A stretch of 14,769 bases of DNA from contig JANXEC010000001.1 of the NCBI GenBank assembly GCA_025058915.1, positions 1 through 14,769 on the forward strand. Direction: 5' to 3'. The position numbers and the translations under genes were made by a program. The DNA is from Microcaldota archaeon. GTDB taxonomy: Archaea; Micrarchaeota; Micrarchaeia; Anstonellales; J096. Below the pieces are notes generated by a model. It did not search any database. It was not told the origin of the DNA and was given only the letters and a program-made list of their open reading frames with translations. This document shows positions 6,823 through 12,778 of the stretch, in pieces (within the stretch, counting starts at the first letter, position 1; each line of letters starts with the position of its first letter).

Positions 6823-7775
6823 GAGCCTATATCAATTATCATCGCAATTAGCTGTATGTATGGATTGGCCCCTTGTGTTATTCTGTAGTGATACTCAGAA
6901 ATCTTCCTGATCATCTCTATCTTCCTACTCTCATCCAGAGATGGAAGGTTGGAACTATCAATAGCCCTCAGGATCGCCTGTATTATCTCCTCTGGATCAT
7001 TACCTTCGTCTAGCATAGAGATTGTTCTATCTCTAGCCTCATCTCTCTTACCCTGAATGATTAATGTGATGATCTCTTTTGCCCTATCTGTAGAGACTTT
7101 ACCTGATATGGACTCGATTGTTTTAGTATCTATCTTCCTACCATTACTTGCATAGTGAGCACTCTGGAGAATTGTTATGATTTTCCTCAGATCATCTCTT
7201 GCAATCTCTATCAATTCTTCCTTTGCCCTATCGTCTATATCTATCTGCTCCCTCTCAACTATTTTATCTACTAATCTATGTATCTGATCTGTTGGAATAG
7301 GGGAGAATTTTATGATCGCTACTCTACTCTGGATGGGTGGAATTATTCGGTTTATGTAGTTACAACTCAGTATGAATCTCGTATGCTGAGAATATACTTC
7401 CATCATCCTCCTGAGTGCCTGTTGCGCATCAGTGGTGAGTGCATCTGCCTCATCTAGAAACACTATCTTGAATCCTACATCGTTGTTTGGAATCGTCTTT
7501 GCAAACTCTTTGACCTTCTCCCTTATAGTATCAATACCTCTCTCATCACTAGCATTAAGTTCCAAGAAATTACCTGCCAGACTATCTCCATAGAATGCCC
7601 TGCCAAGTATCAATGCTGTTGTAGTCTTGCCTGTAGATGGAGGTCCAGAGAATAATAGATGTGGGATATCTCTCTTCCTTATGAATCCTCGGATCAACTC
7701 TCTCAGGCTATCTGAGCCTAGGAGTTCATCTACGGTCTGGGGCCTGTATTTCTCTATCCAAGGTATGTTTGTCAT
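6819..7775 (-). CDS. rfcS: Replication factor C small subunit (clamp loader AAA+ ATPase)
   Basis: A 318-residue AAA+ protein that loads PCNA on DNA. In order: WIEKYRP (6-12, RFC box II), Walker A GPPSTGKTT (44-52, with Ser where Gly is usual), LNASDERG (73-80), Walker B FLDEADAL (106-113), sensor 1 LSCNYINRI (136-144), and the arginine-finger SRC box, which reads SRV at 150-152 with the Arg kept. Sensor 2 DLRKIITILQ follows, then the C-terminal oligomerisation helices. I choose ATG at 7775 over the in-frame TTG at 7784, because the TATA centre is 24.5 bases from this ATG and the family begins right before PWxEKYRP. Confidence 0.95.
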   Translation of the reverse strand: MTNIPWIEKYRPQTVDELLGSDSLRELIRGFIRKRDIPHLLFSGPPSTGKTTTALILGRAFYGDSLAGNFLELNASDERGIDTIREKVKEFAKTIPNNDVGFKIVFLDEADALTTDAQQALRRMMEVYSQHTRFILSCNYINRIIPPIQSRVAIIKFSPIPTDQIHRLVDKIVEREQIDIDDRAKEELIEIARDDLRKIITILQSAHYASNGRKIDTKTIESISGKVSTDRAKEIITLIIQGKRDEARDRTISMLDEGNDPEEIIQAILRAIDSSNLPSLDESRKIEMIRKISEYHYRITQGANPYIQLIAMIIDIGS

Positions 7776-7795
7776 AGTATTCAATCCGAAGATAT

Positions 7796-7804
7796 CTTTA
7801 AAAT
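7796..7804 (-). promoter_or_regulatory. TATA box of the rfcS-glycosyltransferase operon
   Basis: Minus-strand ATTTTAAAG. Its TTT/AAA centre (7799.5) is 24.5 bases from ATG 7775, so the transcript is probably leaderless. The box abuts the stop codon of the class III signal peptide gene upstream. Confidence 0.55.
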
Positions 7805-8214
7805 CAATTCAGTTTTGATATTCTGATCTCCCCATTAGAATTAGTTATGTTCAGTATTAATGGTCCTCTCCACTTTGTTCCAGAAACCATAACTCTGTAG
7901 GGATAGATGAAAGCCACAGTTCCATAGTCAGAGATGTTAACTATCATCATACTTCCCTGTCCCTGCGTTCTGGTCTCGATTGACTCCAAATGGATAGGGT
8001 AAGTATACCTCTTGATTATATAACTCCCATTACCCTGGTATTTTATGCTCTTTATATCATTATCAAACTCCATCAACCAATTCACAGAACTCTGCCTAGA
8101 TGTGTCTCTGAACAATGCATTGTATTCTGAGAAGAACAGTGCTATGATAGGTAGAGAGATCAAAAGCATCACTCCAAGCATCAGAAAGTACTCTGTAGCA
8201 ACTTGTGCTTTCAT
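7804..8214 (-). CDS. Class III signal peptide (archaeal type IV pilin-like) protein
   Basis: A 136-residue exported protein. The N-terminus MKAQVATEYFLMLGVMLL fits the class III signal in which a prepilin peptidase of the EppA type cuts just before Gln (here after Ala3), leaving Q-x-x-x-E at the head of a hydrophobic helix (about 9-28) that packs in a pilus core or stays as a membrane anchor. The usual Ser after Q-x is Ala. The remainder (about 30-136) is a beta-rich outer domain with several Asn-x-Ser/Thr glycosylation sequons and no Cys. It stands alone with its own promoter and no pilus ATPase beside it. It could be a minor pilin or another surface protein. Confidence 0.7.
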   Translation of the reverse strand: MKAQVATEYFLMLGVMLLISLPIIALFFSEYNALFRDTSRQSSVNWLMEFDNDIKSIKYQGNGSYIIKRYTYPIHLESIETRTQGQGSMMIVNISDYGTVAFIYPYRVMVSGTKWRGPLILNITNSNGEIRISKLN

Positions 8215-8234
8215 AATATATAACCAATCAATAT

Positions 8235-8243
8235 GTTTTAATC
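8235..8243 (-). promoter_or_regulatory. Probable TATA box of the class III signal peptide gene
   Basis: Minus-strand GATTAAAACAT region, with TTAAAA centred at 8238.5, which is 24.5 bases before ATG 8214. It overlaps the stop codon of the CBS gene. The spacing is the same as for rfcS and the CBS gene, although the box is a weaker match. Confidence 0.4.
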
Positions 8244-9275
8244 AATATCTACAGGATCGACTCTCTTGCTCCTCTTGATTTTGGATATTCTGTTCTGTAT
8301 CTTGTCGATCAACTCTTTGGTAAGAGCTATTGGATCATATCCTATATCTTCTGCTATCACTGTAGGATGATCTAGGCTGTGGATTGTTAGTTTAGCTTCG
8401 TATACTTTGGAATGTTTGAATCTTAGAGTGATTCTAGGATCTCTTAGGATCTTTTGGATCTTGTTCTTGAATTCGTTCAATATGTTCATAACTATTCCAT
8501 AGCTATAGGAATCGCTCAACCCAAATATGTTAATATTAGAGGCAATGTATCTAAGATTCTTGAGCATGTATTTTAACAGATCTTTTCTCCTGACTATCCC
8601 TCTTATGGCTCTATCATACACCACTGCTATGTCTGTCTTTAGGATCTCTTGGGCAGGTGTGTCTGGAGAGAGTAAGATTACATCCTTTATTATCATATCT
8701 TTCAGTCTGAGATTCTTCACAGGGTCTCTCTCAAGATCCTTCCTACCTGGTCTATCCGATAGGAAATCACTCAATATTACCTCGTCGTATGTTACAACAC
8801 TAATAGGAGTTCCTTTCTGATCTACTACGATCACATGCTCAAGGTTCTCTCGGAACATCAGGAACTTCACTTCCTCCAGAGAGCTCTTGTCTCTTACAAC
8901 TGCCAGGTGAGTATCCATTATGTCTCTGATCTTGAGTTCTTTTGGTATTAAAACTTCAAATCTCTGTACAAGTTCTTCGATCCTTATAATTCTTTTCGGA
9001 ATTCTATCTCTATCCACAATCACCAGAAAATCTCCATTCTCGATCAGAGCATTCAATACCTTGTCTAGATCTTCTAGATCAGCTTCGGATATACCTGTAA
9101 GCGTCTTTGTAACTCTATCGACCTTTACATTCTTATGGTTTCTATATACATTTAGAGCCCTTCTATCTATAGTCCCAATCAGCCTACCCTGCCTATCAAC
9201 TACTATAACCTCTATCTCCTTCACTATATCGTTCATCACTTTACCTAACTCTGTATCTACAGTCACTAATCTCAT
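8238..9275 (-). CDS. Four-CBS protein with C-terminal HPF/RaiA-like domain, candidate ribosome hibernation factor
   Basis: A 345-residue protein. Four CBS-type units are visible at about 1-50, 56-105, 115-170 and 190-237, each with the strand pattern VIVVD-x-G-x-x-I (for example VIVVDRQGRLIG and VIVVDQKGTPISV). CBS pairs usually bind adenine nucleotides. Residues about 245-335 read like the ribosome hibernation factor fold: an opening strand, a long helix, ITLRF and YEAKLTIHS strands, then AEDIGYDPIALTKELIDK and RISKIKRSK, which matches the AxxxxDxYxAID...LxRQLxKHK end of HPF/RaiA. I recall that an archaeal CBS-domain hibernation factor (Dri) has been described; I could not check whether this is its orthologue. 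ATG 9275 is chosen because a longer in-frame TTG at 9371 would cover the RpoE start, whereas the TATA centre is 24.5 bases from 9275. Confidence 0.7.
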   Translation of the reverse strand: MRLVTVDTELGKVMNDIVKEIEVIVVDRQGRLIGTIDRRALNVYRNHKNVKVDRVTKTLTGISEADLEDLDKVLNALIENGDFLVIVDRDRIPKRIIRIEELVQRFEVLIPKELKIRDIMDTHLAVVRDKSSLEEVKFLMFRENLEHVIVVDQKGTPISVVTYDEVILSDFLSDRPGRKDLERDPVKNLRLKDMIIKDVILLSPDTPAQEILKTDIAVVYDRAIRGIVRRKDLLKYMLKNLRYIASNINIFGLSDSYSYGIVMNILNEFKNKIQKILRDPRITLRFKHSKVYEAKLTIHSLDHPTVIAEDIGYDPIALTKELIDKIQNRISKIKRSKRVDPVDID

Positions 9276-9294
9276 GAGTAAATTCAGGTCAGAA

Positions 9295-9331
9295 TCTTTA
9301 AAAACATATCTCGATGTATATACATGGGTGA
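9295..9331. promoter_or_regulatory. Bidirectional promoter: one TATA for the CBS gene and rpoE, plus rpoE ribosome binding site
   Basis: The palindromic TTTAAA at 9297-9302 is centred 24.5 bases from the CBS ATG on the minus strand and 27.5 bases from GGTGA (9327-9331) on the plus strand. GGTGA is followed 5 bases later by GTG 9337. No other TATA-like box lies in the 61-base gap. Confidence 0.6.
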
Positions 9332-9336
9332 GTTTA

Positions 9337-9909
9337 GTGTACAGAATAGTCGAGGCTGAAGAGTATGTCAAGATACCATCTCATATGCTGAACATGAACA
9401 AAGATGAAGCTGTGAGAGAGGTGTTGCTGAATCAGTACAAGAACAAGTACTTTGAGACATTTGGATTGGTACTTGATATAATAGATGTAAATGTAGAGTC
9501 TGAGAATGTCATTATGATAAACGATCCGAAGATCTATTTCAAGACTAGGTTCAAGTTGCTATCATTCACATTGGACAGGAAAGAGGTTTTCTTAGGGATT
9601 GTCAGGGAGATAACTGATTTTGGTGCTTTTGTATTGATAGGGCCCTTCGAAGGTCTACTAAACATATCTCAAATATCAGATGAGAAATGGATATTCAACA
9701 AAGAGAAGAAAAGATACGAGAATACTGACAAAACAAAGACTCTAGAGATAGGGGATCTGGTGTATGTGAAGGTTAGTTCTATTACAATGAAAGAAGGTCC
9801 TGCAAAGGCAAAGATATCACTAACATGTAGATCTGCTGGTCTGGGGAATCTAAAATGGATAGAGCAGGCTAAACTCTCAACCACTGACAAGAAGGTGAAG
9901 AAGAGATGA
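9337..9909 (+). CDS. rpoE1: DNA-directed RNA polymerase subunit Rpo7 (RpoE1)
   Basis: A 190-residue subunit of the RNA polymerase stalk. The N-terminal tip domain opens with YRIVEAEEYVKIP (about 2-14). The C-terminal S1 RNA-binding domain (about 78-175) shows VFLGIVREITDFGAFVLIGPFEGLLNISQI and GDLVYVKVSSI. The frame is open far upstream, but the GTG at 9337 fits the usual N-terminus and has GGTGA 5 bases ahead, so the upstream extension is not real. The end overlaps Spt4 by ATGA; an rpoE1-spt4 pair is the standard archaeal arrangement. Confidence 0.93.
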   Translation: MYRIVEAEEYVKIPSHMLNMNKDEAVREVLLNQYKNKYFETFGLVLDIIDVNVESENVIMINDPKIYFKTRFKLLSFTLDRKEVFLGIVREITDFGAFVLIGPFEGLLNISQISDEKWIFNKEKKRYENTDKTKTLEIGDLVYVKVSSITMKEGPAKAKISLTCRSAGLGNLKWIEQAKLSTTDKKVKKR

Positions 9910-10085
9910 AGGCCTGTAGAACATGCAAAGCAATTGTATATGGAAAGACATGTGAAATATGCGGATCATCAAATCTTGCAAAGAGATTCTCAGGATTGAT
10001 AATAATATTAGATACTAATAACTCTCTGATAGCCAAGAAATTGAATCTAGGATTGGGCGAATGGGCTGCACAGATAGATGAATAG
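9906..10085 (+). CDS. spt4: Transcription elongation factor Spt4 (RpoE2)
   Basis: A 59-residue zinc protein that pairs with Spt5 and helps RNA polymerase stay on the template. Both zinc pairs are intact: CRTC (4-7) and CEIC (16-19). The middle shows the family motif RFSGLIIILDTNNSLIAKKL (about 27-46). It begins in an ATGA overlap with rpoE1, so their amounts would be linked. The length is normal for archaea. Confidence 0.93.
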   Translation: MKACRTCKAIVYGKTCEICGSSNLAKRFSGLIIILDTNNSLIAKKLNLGLGEWAAQIDE

Positions 10086-10120
10086 ATTTAAATTAACGAT
10101 GAGCAAATAAATAATAGGTG
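10085..10120 (+). promoter_or_regulatory. Promoter and ribosome binding site for eS26
   Basis: TATA core TTTAAATT at 10087-10094. GGTG at 10117-10120 lies 27.5 bases from the box centre and 5 bases before ATG 10126, the same geometry as uS12, aEF1A and RpoE. Confidence 0.55.
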
Positions 10121-10125
10121 TTGTT

Positions 10126-10341
10126 ATGGGAAGAGGGAGAGAACCGCTAGTTACATGTGATGCATGTGGTAGGACTGTGCCTAGAGACAAGGCCGTGGAA
10201 TATTTTAAATCATCTCTAGTGGATGTAGATCAGAAAGAAGTAGTGATAGATCTAACTAGGAGGAAAGTGTACTATTGCATCAGCTGTGCTAAACACAGGA
10301 AGATCTTTGAGAAGAAGAAGAGAATGATAAAGAGAGAATGA
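10126..10341 (+). CDS. rps26e: Small-subunit ribosomal protein eS26
   Basis: A 71-residue zinc protein that binds near the 3' end of 16S rRNA and the mRNA exit in archaea and eukaryotes. The motif VTCDACGRTVPRDKAVEYF (about 9-27) and YYCISCAKH (about 49-57) are diagnostic, and all four zinc Cys are present. The basic C-terminal tail ends in KKKRMIKRE. It is shorter than many archaeal homologues because the basic N-terminal arm is nearly absent. eS26 is mainly known from TACK and Asgard archaea. It ends in an ATGA overlap with the next gene. Confidence 0.85.
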   Translation: MGRGREPLVTCDACGRTVPRDKAVEYFKSSLVDVDQKEVVIDLTRRKVYYCISCAKHRKIFEKKKRMIKRE

Positions 10342-10643
10342 GAGAGGAAGAACAGAGGTTCATAGAGGAGGTACTTAACAGAGTATTGATAATAAACATA
10401 GGAAATCTACCTATGTTCATATACAAAGCTATCCGAAGACCTGGATATATAGTAAGTCACTATCTAGATATAGAGGCCTCTGATAGGGTAGGAGATGTGG
10501 CTGGACTGTGTGGTGCTGTGAGGACAAAGGAGGAATTCATAAGAGCAAAACTCATACGTATCACAAGTTGGGCAGAGAGATTAGGATTGAAGACAGGTAT
10601 GCAGGTCAAGAGAGCTATCAAGATATTAGAGGAATATAAATAA
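10338..10643 (+). CDS. Unrecognised 101-residue protein coupled to eS26
   Basis: I do not recognise this protein. It begins in an ATGA overlap with eS26, ends just before the eL44 promoter, and has normal codon use for the window, so it is very likely real. It has an acidic N-terminal helix (MREEEQRFIEEVLNRV), a hydrophobic patch IINIGNLPMFIYKAI (about 18-32), a Gly/Ala turn GDVAGLCGAV (about 52-61) and a basic helix-turn-helix-like C-terminus (SWAERLGLKTGMQVKRAIK, about 77-95). There is one Cys, no signal peptide and no obvious membrane segment. Co-translation with a ribosomal protein between transcription and translation operons suggests a nucleic-acid or ribosome role; that is inference only. 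Confidence 0.75.
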   Translation: MREEEQRFIEEVLNRVLIINIGNLPMFIYKAIRRPGYIVSHYLDIEASDRVGDVAGLCGAVRTKEEFIRAKLIRITSWAERLGLKTGMQVKRAIKILEEYK

Positions 10644-10654
10644 CCTTTAAAACC
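10644..10654 (+). promoter_or_regulatory. TATA box of the eL44-eS27-aIF2alpha-Nop10 operon
   Basis: CCTTTAAAACC with its TTT/AAA centre at 10648.5, which is 28.5 bases before ATG 10677 and 22.5 before ATG 10671. There is no GGTGA, so the message is probably leaderless and the second ATG fits better. Confidence 0.55.
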
Positions 10655-10676
10655 CTATGTCTCTATGTAAATGATC

Positions 10677-10961
10677 ATGAAAGTACCTAATGTTATATCT
10701 ACATACTGTCCATATTGTAGGAAACATACTGAGCACAAAGTTAGTACATACTCTCCTGGCAAGAGAAGATCTCTTGCATTTGGTAATGTAAAATTCGAAA
10801 ACAAACTGAGAGGTCATGGAGGTAAGAGAGCTGGAAAGAAGAGTGTGAAGAAGCAGGGCAAAAGGCAGGTTGTTGTGTTGACATGCACTGAATGTAACAA
10901 GAAACAGATGAGAGTTTATATTAAATCCAGAACTAAGAAGAAGATCGAGGTGAAAAGATGA
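10677..10961 (+). CDS. rpl44e: Large-subunit ribosomal protein eL44 (L44e)
   Basis: A 94-residue zinc protein of the 50S E-site region. It opens with the family motif MKVPNVISTYCPYCRKHTEH (1-20) and shows VVLTCTECNKKQMRVYIK (about 71-88); the zinc pairs C11/C14 and C75/C78 are intact. I take ATG 10677 rather than 10671 because the family starts MKVPK and the TATA spacing fits. The stop overlaps eS27 by ATGA. eL44-eS27-aIF2alpha-Nop10 is a conserved archaeal operon. Confidence 0.95.
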   Translation: MKVPNVISTYCPYCRKHTEHKVSTYSPGKRRSLAFGNVKFENKLRGHGGKRAGKKSVKKQGKRQVVVLTCTECNKKQMRVYIKSRTKKKIEVKR

Positions 10962-11125
10962 GTAAATTCCTGAAGATAAGATGTAAAAAATCCGGTGTAG
11001 AGATGATAATATTCTCTCATGCATCCAGGAACATAAGATGTCCAAAAGATAATGATCTGATTGCCCAATGTACGGGAGGGAAGATAAATCTCATAAATGC
11101 AGAGATAATTGAGGAGTATGGATAG
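10958..11125 (+). CDS. rps27e: Small-subunit ribosomal protein eS27, zinc ribbon degenerate
   Basis: A 55-residue protein placed between eL44 and aIF2-alpha as in other archaea. The core FLKIRC, IIFSHASRNIRC and TGGKINLINA match eS27. The family zinc ribbon needs CxxC twice; here it reads C9-K-K-S12 and C28-P-K-D31, so one Cys of each pair is missing. A further Cys at 38 lies outside the ribbon. Zinc binding is therefore probably lost or altered. Start and stop both overlap the neighbours. Confidence 0.88.
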   Translation: MSKFLKIRCKKSGVEMIIFSHASRNIRCPKDNDLIAQCTGGKINLINAEIIEEYG

Positions 11126-11843
11126 GTATGTGATAGTAAGAGTAACAAGAATAGAAGAGTTCGGAGTATACTGTGAAGTGTTGGATCATCCTGGGTATCA
11201 GGGTTTTGTATCCAGAGGGGAAGTGTCTTCTAGTTGGATCAAGGATATCTCTCGATTGATCAGAGTTGGTGAGATCAGAGGAGCGAAGATCCTGAATATA
11301 GATGAAAACTCTAAGGTAATAGAACTATCCTTCAGAAGAGTATCTGAGAAGGAGAATGCAGAGATGATACAGATGTATAGGAATGAACAAACTGCCTTGA
11401 ACATTCTGAAGAACGCAGTATCCAAGGCTAAGATCAAGAAAGGTGTTGATCCTGTGATCAATCTGATCAAGGAGAGATACAGGAGTCTGTATGAATTCTT
11501 CAGAAATGCATCGACAGATGAGAAACTCCTGGATGAACTGAACATCCCAAAGACTCTGAAGAACTATCTCAAGGAGGAGATCTCAAAGAGATTCGGACAG
11601 ATAGTGTATAGGATTAAAGTAGATGTATCTGCAACATCCGGAAGGGAGGATGGATTGAATAGCATCAAAACACTGTTTTCAGATGTGAATGCGAAGTACA
11701 TAGGTGGAGGTAAGTATATGATTGAGTTTGAGCATACAAATCCAAAGGAACTGAGGAGATATGTAGAAACTATAATGCAGAATCTCAGTGAGAGAGCCAA
11801 AGATCTGGAGATAGATTTTGAATATCAGATCAGAGAGAGATGA
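11118..11843 (+). CDS. eif2a: Translation initiation factor 2 subunit alpha (aIF2-alpha)
   Basis: A 241-residue subunit of the factor that brings initiator tRNA to the 30S subunit. The N-terminal S1 domain (about 3-78) shows RIEEFGVYCEVLDHPGYQGFV, EVSSSWIKDI and ELSFRRV. The helical middle (about 80-160) and the C-terminal alpha-beta domain follow. The regulatory Ser51 region of the eukaryotic protein corresponds roughly to EVSSSWI. It is shorter than the usual archaeal length of about 260-275, with a compact middle domain. I choose ATG 11118; a TTG three codons upstream is also in frame. The start overlaps eS27 by 8 bases, and the end overlaps Nop10 by ATGA. Confidence 0.92.
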   Translation: MDRYVIVRVTRIEEFGVYCEVLDHPGYQGFVSRGEVSSSWIKDISRLIRVGEIRGAKILNIDENSKVIELSFRRVSEKENAEMIQMYRNEQTALNILKNAVSKAKIKKGVDPVINLIKERYRSLYEFFRNASTDEKLLDELNIPKTLKNYLKEEISKRFGQIVYRIKVDVSATSGREDGLNSIKTLFSDVNAKYIGGGKYMIEFEHTNPKELRRYVETIMQNLSERAKDLEIDFEYQIRER

Positions 11844-11977
11844 AGATCAGGAGATGCAGAGTGTGTAAGGAATATACTCTGAGTCTTGTTCATTGTGGCA
11901 TCGCTACAGACAAGGCAAATCCCCCAGATTTCAAAACCAAATTTCTAGATCTTTATCAGAGCCAGAAGACCCAATAG
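11840..11977 (+). CDS. nop10: H/ACA ribonucleoprotein protein Nop10
   Basis: A 45-residue protein that links Cbf5 and the guide RNA in pseudouridylation complexes. It follows aIF2-alpha in the conserved order and matches the family in RRCRVCKEYTL (4-14) and KANPPDF (25-31). The first zinc pair C6/C9 is intact. The second pair (normally CPxCG) is reduced to HCG with one Cys (C19) and is two residues shorter. The tail is shorter and lacks the usual DPYxxYR stretch. Its last 33 bases overlap the 3' end of the convergent UbiA gene. Confidence 0.87.
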   Translation: MKIRRCRVCKEYTLSLVHCGIATDKANPPDFKTKFLDLYQSQKTQ

Positions 11978-12778
11978 CATAATATATCTCATAGTTTCAT
12001 GTATTCTCCTGAATTCTTCCCTATCTTTGGATATTGCAAGAGTGAGTTTTGAATGGATTATTAGTGGAACTATGATACTCAGTAAGATCTTGCTCAGAAG
12101 ATTCTGAGAACTTAGGATCAGATACACTAGCAGAGCTAAATACAGACTCAGAGTGAATAGAACGAATATCTTTGTTCTCTCCTGACCTAACAATACAGGT
12201 AAGGTGATTATTCCTTCATCCTTGTCTCCATGCACATCTTCCATGCTCTTGATAAGCTCTCTAGACATACCAAACACGAAGATTGCGATCATATATATCT
12301 CAAGGAATGTATCTCTGTAGTTCTGAACATAATGGTAAAGATATGGGTAAAGAATAGGTGCTACCATAGTGAGTGCAACTACCATATTGCCTATGATAGG
12401 GATTCTCTTAAGATAGATGTTGTAGAGTATAGAGATAGTCAGGAACACTAGACTGAACAGAGAACTGTATAGATCTGAAACATATATCAAGATCAGAATC
12501 AGTACAATCAACACTCCTCCAAGAATGTATGCATCTTGTATACTCATCTTTCCAGATACGAGTGGTCTGTCTATTCTTCTATTCTTTAGATCTGTTCCGT
12601 AATCCTTGATATCGTTTATGAGAAACACAAGATACTGTACGAGCACAGGTAATATCATTGCCTGTATGGAGAGAAAGACTGGGTTACCAGATATGTACAT
12701 GCTAGCCAGAGATATACCCAGGATTGTGAAGATTGCTCTGTCTGCTCTAACTATATCTATGATTCCTCTGATATCCAT
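11945..12778 (-). CDS. UbiA-family prenyltransferase, probably digeranylgeranylglyceryl phosphate synthase
   Basis: A 277-residue membrane protein with about 8-9 hydrophobic segments. The first Asp motif is NDIKDYGTD at 55-63, followed by RRIDRPLVSG. The second is RELIKSMEDVHGD at 173-185, followed by GIITLPVLLG, which is the pattern of archaeal DGGGP synthases (usually KDIEDVEGD ... TLPI); the first Asp of the second motif is Ser178 here. That enzyme adds the second geranylgeranyl chain in archaeal ether-lipid synthesis. Another UbiA activity, such as quinone or chlorin prenylation, is possible. It overlaps the RIO1 gene by 22 bases and reads as the last gene of this operon. Confidence 0.82.
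   Translation of the reverse strand: MDIRGIIDIVRADRAIFTILGISLASMYISGNPVFLSIQAMILPVLVQYLVFLINDIKDYGTDLKNRRIDRPLVSGKMSIQDAYILGGVLIVLILILIYVSDLYSSLFSLVFLTISILYNIYLKRIPIIGNMVVALTMVAPILYPYLYHYVQNYRDTFLEIYMIAIFVFGMSRELIKSMEDVHGDKDEGIITLPVLLGQERTKIFVLFTLSLYLALLVYLILSSQNLLSKILLSIIVPLIIHSKLTLAISKDREEFRRIHETMRYIMLLGLLALIKI

Noticed and set aside
7776..7784. TTG start for rfcS
   Set aside because: It lies only about 15 bases from the TATA centre. ATG 7775 has the same 24.5-base spacing as two other genes and matches the family start.
8920..9336. Upstream in-frame extension of the RpoE1 reading frame
   Set aside because: It runs antisense through the CBS gene. The GGTGA and GTG at 9337 and the family N-terminus YRIVEAEEYV fix the real start.
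9276..9371. N-terminal extension of the CBS gene from TTG 9371
   Set aside because: It would cross the rpoE1 start and the shared TATA box. The CBS fold begins at about ATG 9275, and the box spacing fits that ATG.
10086..10125. GATGAG in the eS26 leader as a C-box of a C/D guide RNA
   Set aside because: There is no matching CUGA D-box or paired C'/D' boxes, and the gap is explained by the promoter.
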